Assembly (NCBI GenBank): GCA_905178155.1
Contig: CAJINV010000001.1
Coordinates: 3,215,675 to 3,279,674, forward strand
Reading direction: 5' to 3'
Length of the DNA: 64,000 bases
Origin: Amoebophrya sp. A120
Lineage: Eukaryota > Sar > Dinophyceae > Syndiniales > Amoebophryaceae
Every line of letters starts with the position of its first letter. Position 1 is the first letter of the stretch. The notes below the pieces were generated by a model. The model was not told the DNA's origin and did no database searches. It saw only the letters and a program-made list of their open reading frames with translations. Below, piece after piece: positions 56,306 through 64,000 of the stretch. Made by a program: the position numbers and the translations under genes.

Positions 56306-57352
56306 CTATTCATCGAGATACCGCTGTAGCTCGAGATTGTGTGCCTCATAGAGTTCTGGACAGCAGAAGTGCACGCGATCACAAAAACACTCTTTTGTGA
56401 TCTGTTCCCGAGGTTTTGGAAACCCAACATACTGCAATGACAGCTCGGCACCTCTAGTCCGGGCCAGATGGCGCACCCGGTCTTCCGTCTCTGCATAGAA
56501 CGGCCGCTCGTTGTCCCGGGACGGCGTTCCGCCCTTCCACAGCACACGACGCGGCTTCGTCTTTGTCTCTTCTCCCTGCTGGTCCGAACCTCGTACACCA
56601 TCACCCGTGCGCGTGCCACCGGCAGGTGTCTCAACAATCGCGTCTCTCGCAGCGGAGAAAATGCGCTCCAGTTTTGGAAAGTCTCTTGTGTGCGGCCACC
56701 ACCCGAGATTCAATATCAAGTGCGTTGGCTTCAGCTTTGGAATCAAGAAGCGCAACGCAAACTCCAGATCTAAATTTTCGTAGGCGAACTGCCACGCCGG
56801 CGTGTTCACGCTGGTCACGCGCGGGAACCTCCAGCCAGAAGGAATGTCGTTTGTGATGCCGCGGCAACCCCCAAAATCGCCGATGTAGCTGAAGAAGGTG
56901 TGACTCTCGGTGGTGGTGTTGGTCAACGACGACGTGCCTTCGTTTTTATATCTATCCGACCAAAAACGATTCTCGACGACCGTTTTTACCCAGGGCGGGG
57001 GCCAAACCTTCGTTTTCTTCGCCTCGGCTTCGATTGCTTCCATGGTCGGAACCTCCCGGCCCTCGCGGAAACACTCGCACCGCATCGAACCGTTGAAGGC
57101 AGCGGTGGACGCCTTGTAGTACGAAGTCCAGTTCCCGTGAAAGCCTTCCCACAGAAGGGAAGGTGGCGTCGCAGAGTTGCTGTGCTTCCGGTACACATAA
57201 TCCAGGTATGTGTAGCGGGTGACAGAATCGCCGATCCAAATCACATTCTTCGTTACTGGTGTTGCAGCCGCTGCGGCATAACTTTTATAATTTCCGAGGG
57301 CGAAGAAAAAACGTACAAAACGCAGGCTCGACAGAAACACCCTCAAGATCAT
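56306..57352 (-). CDS. Secreted SGNH/GDS-type esterase-like protein (348 aa)
   Basis: A single frame starts at an ATG (MILRVFLSSLRFVRFFFALG) with a signal-peptide or anchor sequence. IGDSVTRYTY (Ser43) matches block I of SGNH hydrolases, and CDRVHF (Asp325, His328) near the C-terminus gives the catalytic Asp-x-x-His. LILNLGWWPH could be the block with the conserved Asn. This arrangement is that of the PC-esterase/TBL or CAS1-like group, which act on O-acetylated or other modified sugars of glycans. Six or so cysteines and NxT sites fit a secretory-pathway enzyme. The substrate cannot be read from sequence. No introns. Confidence 0.78.
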   Translation of the reverse strand: MILRVFLSSLRFVRFFFALGNYKSYAAAAATPVTKNVIWIGDSVTRYTYLDYVYRKHSNSATPPSLLWEGFHGNWTSYYKASTAAFNGSMRCECFREGREVPTMEAIEAEAKKTKVWPPPWVKTVVENRFWSDRYKNEGTSSLTNTTTESHTFFSYIGDFGGCRGITNDIPSGWRFPRVTSVNTPAWQFAYENLDLEFALRFLIPKLKPTHLILNLGWWPHTRDFPKLERIFSAARDAIVETPAGGTRTGDGVRGSDQQGEETKTKPRRVLWKGGTPSRDNERPFYAETEDRVRHLARTRGAELSLQYVGFPKPREQITKECFCDRVHFCCPELYEAHNLELQRYLDE

Positions 57353-57674
57353 CTTGCTTCTGCTGATTATGATTAAGTAGCACGACTACAAGGTGGGACA
57401 AAAACCAAGATAAACGTCAAGACAAAAAAACTTCTGCCATAGAGGCGCAAGGGGTATGGGCTCTCAGAATGGTCACTGCATCGAATGCTACACTAGGAAC
57501 AAAGGCTCGCCACGTAGCGGCGCAGGTAGACTGTCATTGCGAGGACGCCTTCGGCTTCGTCCTTACAACACTATTATAAGTACTTCGATTTACTTCATAT
57601 TGTATTCCTTTCGTTTCGTTTGTTTACAGATGTCGCGTTCGTGATACACACAACATACAAGAAGCCTACAGACT
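57353..57674. other. Short intergenic gap, no feature seen
   Basis: 322 bp between the esterase-like gene start and the stop of the SET-domain gene; no supported feature. Confidence 0.4.
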
Positions 57675-60600
57675 TCAGGTATGCTTTTCGTTTACTTTGC
57701 GCAGCGCCTCGTCCATGCCAGTCGCTTTTTCGCTCGCGCCTCGCACAAGCTCGTGGTTTTCGCCGCAGAGGATGCTCAACAAGGATTGCGCCTGGCGGTA
57801 GTAGGTGAGGCACTCGACGAGGTGCGCTACCTCCATTTGCTGCGCCGCGACCTGCCGTGACGGTGCGGGCGGCTCGTACTTCGCATACAGCCGCCCCCCC
57901 GCGCCCACCTGCACGCCCCCCGATCCGGCGAAACATCTCTCCTGCGCCCGGGCGATCTCCTCGTTCACCCGTCGGTCGGCCAGTTCCTCCAGGGCCCAGG
58001 CCCACAAAAAGGTCGGGCGCGTGAAGAACGAACTGTGAAACGAGATTTTGTTTCGCAGGTGCGCCGTGGAGGCGGCGTTACACCGAAGCTTCACCTTGTT
58101 CTCGAAGTGGCTCAACTCGGTTTTCTCCTTCTTGCAGTTGTGCAAAAGATCCTCAAGGTGGTAGACACACCAGTGCGAGGGGTGAAAAAATTCTAACGCG
58201 GCAGAGTACCTGTGGTTAATATTTTATTATGGACACGATCTTCATTTGAGGACCTAGGAAAACACAACCTTCGGTGGGAAAAAAGATGAAGAGCCACCAG
58301 CAAAGCAGTTCCACTTCATATTCCTCGATGCATATGTAGAACATAAGATGCACGCAAATTGAAATCTCAAAGCGTGACACGCAGATGAAATTGAAACGAA
58401 ATCTTGTTGTTCCTACAGAAATGAATAAGGTTAGCAAGTACACGAGCTCGATGTCGCCGATGTTCTCGGGATCCAAGGCCTGCACCCGCTCCACGTAGTC
58501 GGGTTCCAGCTGGAAAATGTCGCCCGCATCGGCGGGCTTGCCGCACAGATTGCAGGCCGTGAGCGCATACTCCACGTCCACGGGCCCCGTCTGCGTCTGC
58601 ATCACGGAGTGCCCACCCGTACGACACTTCAAGCACCGGAAGGTGCGGATACGGTCGATGTACTCCTGTTTTTTTTTCCAGGCACGACATTTCGTTCATG
58701 AATGGAATGCACACAATTCGCCCTCGACTGTGTTAGTAGTCTACTACATTAGGTTGTCAGAAAGTTGTTTCTGTACGACGTAACTTCTCAGTGCAAAAAG
58801 TAAAGCCCCGAATAAAGAAAGCTTTCAAAATAAGCATCTGCCCAAAAATTACATCTATTTCGTACCTCGCATCGGTCGCATTTGCAGAAGAACTTCCAGT
58901 TTTCCAGTTTTTTGCGACGAATGTTGCAGGCCTTCAGCAGATCCTCGTCCTGCAGGTAGCTAATCGTGAGCTCCTCCTGTTCCCTCAGCGCCCGTCGGGC
59001 CCGCAACACGAAGCTGTCGCCCTCCCCGTAGGTCCAGCAACAATTCGGGTCGCAGCCGTGCGCGATCATACTGATTCGGTTGTACAGAACCAGCCCCTCT
59101 TCCTATCAAATGTAAAAATGTCTGGGTCTGGAACATTCTAAACTTGTGATGCTGTCTCTGGATTCTGAAAAAAATTGTATTGCATGACCAGCAAGAGGAC
59201 TCCAGTTTGTGCTACGCGGAGAGGTCATTTCTCATGCTGTAGAGGCATCACAAAGCACTCTAAAAATCTGTGATGCTACGGCATGCATCACAGACATCAT
59301 GGGTCATGGAAAATATGCATGACAAATCTAGAAATCTTCCAGACCCAGACATTTTTACATTTGATACTTCCGTGTGGTGGCCGAAACTGTTGTACCGCCA
59401 CGCGCCGACAAGCGTGGAGAAGAGCTTCTATTACAGTGAAGAATGCCCCCACCCCCAGAGTTGCAACAGCTTGTGATGCGAAGTTTCCAAATGAAAACTT
59501 TTTATCATGCATTAAAGGAGTCTGAACCTTTCTGATGCAGAGTCTAGGCGTGCATCGCATCGCTTGCATCACAAGCGCTGCTCTTGTTGGGGTCTTTTGC
59601 AATACAAATTTTTCCTATTCACGATTGGAAACCTGTGATGCTGATAGATGCTTGAGGGCGAATGTTTCATTTGGAAAGGTTTGCAATACAAATGCCCCCA
59701 AGTTCGGGGGTGGGGGCATTTTTCATTGTAATAGCTTCTCCGTCAGCTCTAGGGTGTGCATCTGGCTCGCCGGCATCCGGGCGGCCACCTGCGCCCGGGA
59801 ATTCGCGAAGATGGTCTGCAATCGCGCGCTCCTCAGAATTCGGACGACGTCGGTCTTCACGGATTCGTCCTCCGTGTCCTCGTCCGGAACGAATTTGTCT
59901 AGAATAACACCTAGGTTTGATGAATGCATTTTCGACGTTTTCGCAACATCATCGAGAAGGGCAGAAAAAAAGGTGCGAAGCGTAGCTGTGCTTTTTAACC
60001 ATCTTGAGTTTTTCTCCTGACAAACACGGGTATAGTACCATTTAGAGCCGTTCTGGCAAAAGTCGAGACGCATATTTATATGACAAATGAAAAAACACTC
60101 GAAATACGCAAGTCGGCTTCGCCAAGCAGAATCCAGCTGAGGAGCGCCGCGTAGTGAAACGTGAAACTTCCCAGACAGAACGTGTTTCCTTTGTGCATTC
60201 GGTCCAACTGGTCCCATAAGTCTGTGTGCATGCTTTGCACCGCGACTAATGTGGGCGGTTCAGCGAAGATTGGCTGCCCCGCGGCGAACGGTTTCGCAGT
60301 GAAGAGACAACGTCCCTTGGCGGGGTGCGAAGCCACAAACGTTGTCGCATCGATGGACTTCCAGTCCGTTCTGCTTCCAACGCTGCCCGCGGCGCTTAGA
60401 TTCTGATTGCTGGAAGGAGGAGCGGACGGTAGAACTTCCTTCTGTTGCTCCTGTTCCATCACCAATTCGTCTGTCTGCATGGGTTCATCTTGCTGCATCG
60501 CTTGCGCGCTGCTGGTCGCTGGTGTTGTGTCGCTGGTGTAGTTGTTCATCATGTTGGGCGGGTGAACAAACTGTTGGTGCTGTGGCTGTGCTTCTTGGCC

Positions 60601-62606
60601 TCCCGAGGAAGCCGCACTAGCCGCGTTGTTCCCGCCGGCGTAGTTGTTCCCAGCATGATCCGGCTGAAGATCCACTGCAGATGATGCCACGCTCCCTTGG
60701 CTCGAGTAGCTCAAGTATGTCTCGGTCCGTTGCAAATTGTGGGCCGCAGCGCTAGGATTTCCGTGTGAAACTGAAACTTGAGTTTGTTGGTAACCATGAG
60801 ACGTAGATGGAAAATTTTGCTCAGCGGCGCACTGGTTGATGTGGAGCGTTGCATCTTGCTGGATGTGATGCTGCACATTATTCCTCGCTCGGTTTATTTC
60901 ATACGTTTGGTCGTGTTCATCTCGTTGTAGTTCTACCCCTGTTCTGTTGTATTGATATTCGGCTCCATGCTGGGATGTTGAATTCTCTACTGTATCAACC
61001 TCCATAGTCGCACCATGATCAACAGCTTCTTGTTGTTCCGGTGTACAAATAGAAGTATGATTTTCCTCCTGCCCCACCACGCTGCTCCCCGGGCTGGGCC
61101 ACCCTGCGCTGTGGAGGTCTCTAGGGGTGGACAGGTGCGTGGAATCCACATCCCGAATAGTACTCTATTGTGAGGAAAAATCCCCCCTCCCCATACCAAA
61201 CCGGGATACTTCTGAAAATTTGTGATGCTGATTTGAGACCACAAATCGTCGCTGTATTGCATGAAGGCAAATCTACAGGCTCCGCCACATTCTATAGGCG
61301 GTTTGTCATGCTGTTGCTCCTACAGCGTAGACGTCTGTCTAGCTAATCGCCTAGGCCAAAACCTGTCTACTGAGGCTTGATATGGGCCTGCAGTCCTCGC
61401 CAGCACGACAAATCTGATTCGTGTACACAAATCCAGCATCAGAAACATCGTTTTGATATGGGGAGGGGGGATTTTTCCTTACGATATACTCGCGTCGCTC
61501 TTTATTGTACTTCCGTAGCTTATTGATGTCCCGGTGGTCGCAGCTGGTGCTATATGTCGGATTTCTATTTGCTCACGAGGTTGAGCTCCTGGGTCTAAAC
61601 AAGCCGTATTTCGATCGTGACCTGTTTGTTGTACTCCTACAGGTTGCCGCTCGATCACCGCCTTGTTGTCATAATCGACGTCTACGAGGTCCTCCACAAT
61701 CGCAGCCTGCTGGTCGTTTATTCCCTCCAAAACCTCCTCTGCGTCTTCGCAACACATGGAGTCTTCGTCCGGCGTCGTCGGTCCAGCCGGCGGCTGCGAT
61801 TGCATTTGCATCTCCAAAGGAGGCTTCTCATGATCATCCATCTCACAATTTCGTATTTCCGGTTCTTGTGGCCAATGTGGTCGCTCCTCCTCCCAGCCAC
61901 CAGCGTTACTGCTGGACGAAACCGTGGCGCGGGAGTCTCGCGTTGAACTGGAGGCGGTGCTCCACACGGAATCAGGCATGGGACGGGTGTAGGAACAATA
62001 AGTGCCTGGACGAGCGGTTTTTGAAGATGCCGTGTGGGGGACCACAGTGGTGCCGGATCTTGACGAAGACGCGGAGGCAGACGAAACGGTCTGCGGATGC
62101 CTCTCACTGTATCCAGCTTGGCGGAGAGTAGGATTCTCCTCCGCACCATTCGCGCCAACGTTTTGGTGATCCCTGGTGTAGTTCTTCGGTTGTTTGCCAC
62201 TAGACCCCAGCGTGGGCGTCGCTGGAGAAGCCATGCTGGTGTCCCGGCACGAAGGCTGGCTCTTGTTGCCCTGATCTGCTGTCATGTTTGACGAATGGTC
62301 CAGGTTGTTCATCCGGCTTTGTACTGGCAGCCCAGCTGGTATGGAAAAAGAGGATGTTGCTTCTTGTCCGAGAGTAGCTTGTCCACACTCGTCGCCGCCG
62401 AGAGTCGCAGTTGTCGCTGAGGCACTGCCCGAGGCGTCCGCAATAACCGGATGCGAATTTTTGCTGAAATTATCGTGCTCCTGTTCCTGCGGCCGCACTT
62501 CGCTCGTTGAATGTCCGTCTCTTGTCGTATGCTCCTGCTTTCGTTCTTTCGAGTTCGCGCGCCACTTTTTCCACGAGGAGTCGTCTGACAGAACGTCAGT
62601 CCACAT
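57675..62606 (-). CDS. SMYD-like SET-domain protein methyltransferase with three introners
   Basis: Exons inferred: 62606..61487, 61160..60108, 59910..59734, 59423..59367, 59098..58866, 58665..58442 and 58209..57675; 1132 aa. The first ~650 residues are Ser/Gln/Pro-rich and disordered. The SET domain begins near 652 (KGRCLFTAKPFAAGQPIFAE), continues with YNRISMIAHGCDPN (~808-821, equivalent of the NHSCDPN motif) and EELTISYL, then the post-SET cysteines (FCKCDRC and RCLKCRT). The C-terminal region, FHPSHWCVYHLEDLL and helices after it, is like the TPR-type lobe of SMYD proteins. I see no MYND zinc finger. SMYD enzymes transfer methyl groups from SAM to lysines of histones and other proteins. 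Three GT-AG introns and three introners interrupt it. Confidence 0.88.
59104..59366 (-). mobile_element. Introner-like element, family B, copy 5
   Basis: This 263-bp element has matching inverted termini: TATCAAATGTAAAAATGTCT on the left and AGACATTTTTACATTTGATA on the right. Perfect CTTCC direct repeats (59099-59103, 59367-59371) flank it. It interrupts the SET domain just before the YNRISMIAHGC block; removal joins GHHTE to EGLVLYN in frame. Confidence 0.9.
59429..59733 (-). mobile_element. Introner-like element, single-copy family F
   Basis: This 305-bp element ends in inverted repeats containing AATGCCCCCACCCCC (left) and GGGGGTGGGGGCATT (right), with TAT and ATA termini and perfect GCTTC direct repeats (59424-59428, 59734-59738). 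It lies only 57 coding bases from the family-B copy, in the same SET gene. Its interior repeats GCATCAC and CTTGTGATGC in opposite orientations. Removal joins LTEK to LFSTLVGAW in frame. Confidence 0.88.
61166..61486 (-). mobile_element. Introner-like element, family A, copy 2
   Basis: This 321-bp element has the family-A ends (GGAAAAATCCCCCCTCCCCA left, mirrored on the right), TAT and ATA termini, and perfect TACTC direct repeats (61161-61165, 61487-61491). Its length is within 1 bp of copy 1. It lies in the disordered N-terminal part of the SET gene; removal joins SDAS to TIRDVDS in frame. Confidence 0.9.
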
Positions 62607-63327
62607 GGCTCATGAATCTAGCGGTAGTAGAAAAACGCTGATGTGTAAGACTTTGCATAAGTTTTGCAAAAACACTGTGGTCTACTACTAACTCCATTTT
62701 CAACAGTAGTACTTGGACGAATAAACTGCGAAACCAAGTCACTGCGTTGAGTGCGTCTCTTCCTTAGTCGGACAAGCGAAAAAAATGATGTTTACTGAGA
62801 CTGACTATCTAAATCCAAAAAAAAAACAGCCGCCATGATGAACGCAGAATTGGATGACTGCTTGCAAATACCGCCAAATGTGAACCTTTCTCAGAGATGA
62901 AGAGGAAGATCTTCAATTTCGCATTAAAACTCTCAAAAAGGAAAAGCGCTAGAGTGATCTGACGGGTAAAATTATACGAGCATTTCACATTTGTATCGGT
63001 AGGCTTCTTCGATTTTGCGTGTAAGCGCTCGCGATTGAACTATGAACTTCATGTACGATCGCAGAAACTTTTCAGAACCAGGATAAAGGTTGAATTCCAA
63101 AGGAGCGCCGAATTTATCGAGCACTGTGAAGATTTGTACTTACTTCACGAAGAAGGCAGTCCGAGTGTACTAGTCTGTGGCCGTGCTTCATGTTCGAGTC
63201 GAAAAGAAGAACGAACTGTTGTTCATCCAGGTGGAAAATAAACATCGTGTGGCAGCAGTGCCTCTGTAGAGAAGAGTCTCATGTCATCTCGTCCTCACTT
63301 CCTCCTACCCGGCGCATCAATGGCTTC
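62607..63327. other. Intergenic stretch, no feature seen
   Basis: This 0.72-kb gap between the SET gene start and the stop of the RING gene contains only short plus-strand frames without domains and no repeat or RNA gene. Confidence 0.4.
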
Positions 63328-64000
63328 TCAATAGTTCTGCGCAAATTTGATGGGCAGGGCGGCCGCGGAGTTCTGCTGGCGCGGGCAGAAGGGGCACTTG
63401 AAGGAGGCGCGCGCGTTTCTGCTCAGACGGTCCACGCACTCCCTGGACAGGACGTGGCCGCACGCGAGGAGGTAGGGAGTTCTGGTCAGCGAACGGTTGA
63501 CCGCTATCCAAGAAAAAAACTGTGTTAGTGTAAGTATCATTGGCTGACAGCATCACAAATTTGCTCTACATGACAGAGAAAACCTGTCATGCGTGGCTTG
63601 TAAGGGAAAACACACATGAAAAGAGAACTTCGTGGCTGTCTGGCATGACAGGTGTAAATCTGTTGCGTGTTCTGCATTACAGATTTACACTTACACAGTT
63701 TTTCTCTTGCATAACCGGACAAACGAAGTTGCTGGCGTAGGCGAATTCCGGAGGCGAATCCAGGGTGACCGGCAGCGTGTCGCCGACAACGGCCGTGGTC
63801 AGCGACCAGTTGCCCGTGGAGAGACCCTTGTCCTGGTCCACGCACCACTGGTGGTACTCCAGAATCTTCGGCAGGGCCTGCTGGCCCGCGTCCAGAATGA
63901 CCGACAGCAGCGATTTCTGCGACATCTGCTGCATCCGCAGATGGGGTCTGCTCACCAGCATCAGGTAGTGACTGCTCGGGTTCTATAGCAGTGCACAACT
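63328..64000 (-). CDS. RMD5: RMD5/RMND5-type GID/CTLH E3 ligase, C-terminal part (partial)
   Basis: Two exons are visible: ~63982..63714 and 63499..63328; upstream exons lie beyond the window. The sequence reads SLLSVILDAGQQALPKIL, then DTLPVTLDSPP, then NFVCPV joined across an introner to NRSLTRTPYLLACGHVLS, then FKCPFCP. This matches the degenerate RING of RMD5 proteins (CPV..., CGHV..., FKCP[YF]CP), which lacks the full set of zinc ligands. RMD5 with Gid9/MAEA forms the catalytic core of the GID/CTLH ubiquitin ligase, which in yeast degrades gluconeogenic enzymes. The first exon opens after an AG at 63983-63984, in phase 0. The introner breaks the RING itself. Confidence 0.75.
63505..63713 (-). 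mobile_element. Introner-like element, single-copy family G
   Basis: This 209-bp element has inverted repeats containing AAAAACTGTGTTAGTGTAAG (left) and CTTACACAGTTTTTC (right), with TAT and ATA termini. The flanks, ACCGC (63500-63504) and ACCGG (63714-63718), match at 4 of 5. Removal joins FVCPV to NRSLTR in frame inside the RING of the RMD5-like gene. Confidence 0.82.

Noticed and set aside
1-64000. tRNA, rRNA, CRISPR arrays or prokaryotic operon signals
   Set aside because: I looked for tRNA B-box-like and cloverleaf patterns, rRNA blocks and regular repeats with spacers and found none; the intron structure rules out a prokaryote.

Overview
This window is eukaryotic nuclear DNA, most likely from an alveolate protist of the dinoflagellate lineage. 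A compact Syndiniales-type genome such as Amoebophrya fits best, but that is inference. The pointers are: genes split by short introns, alveolate-style families (an EF-hand CDPK, large RING proteins, a RAP protein, coiled-coil proteins), one coding strand over the whole window, and introns made of mobile elements (introners). Every gene I can support reads on the minus strand. Exon joins were worked out by hand from GT-AG sites, reading-frame phase and family resemblance, so boundaries may be off by a few bases.

Layout, left to right (each gene is transcribed right to left). 1-1659: partial cysteine-rich secreted or membrane protein. 2886-5404: two-TM Ser/Thr-rich protein with an introner. 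6018-7424: disordered protein. 8241-12409: GBP/atlastin-like large GTPase with a C-terminal membrane anchor. 13566-16184 and 17217-19607: tandem paralogous RING-H2 proteins. 21102-26239: CDPK with a very long tail. 27757-29952: unrecognised protein with a C-terminal TM. 30742-32457: GC-rich tandem repeat. 32513-35442: RAP-domain organelle RNA-binding type protein with two introners. 35791-37304: multi-TM protein. 38494-38857: candidate small secreted protein. 39103-43903: serine palmitoyltransferase with LCB2 and LCB1 fused in one chain. 45742-47654: coiled-coil (SF-assemblin-like) protein. 48723-50520: TBC RabGAP. 51381-52519: coiled-coil protein. 53451-54290: small PUB-like protein. 54975-55955: TM protein. 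56306-57352: GDS-type SGNH esterase-like protein. 57675-62606: SMYD-like SET methyltransferase with three introners. 63328-64000: C-terminus of an RMD5/RMND5-type GID/CTLH ubiquitin ligase.

The most striking system is a set of 12 introner-like elements (136-322 bp) lying inside coding regions. Ten of the 12 have terminal inverted repeats that begin TAT and end ATA, flanked by identical 5-bp direct repeats; another has a 4/5 repeat match on the same plan or close to it, and one (12188-12323) has inverted repeats but no visible target duplication. Removing one element plus one repeat copy restores the reading frame in every case checked, often through a recognisable domain (SET, RAP, RING). Several sequence families share this plan, which suggests one transposase moving many kinds of cargo-free element, with RNA-level removal at mostly non-GT-AG boundaries. 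The fused SPT is the second main finding. The genes show no shared pathway; the common theme is genome architecture.
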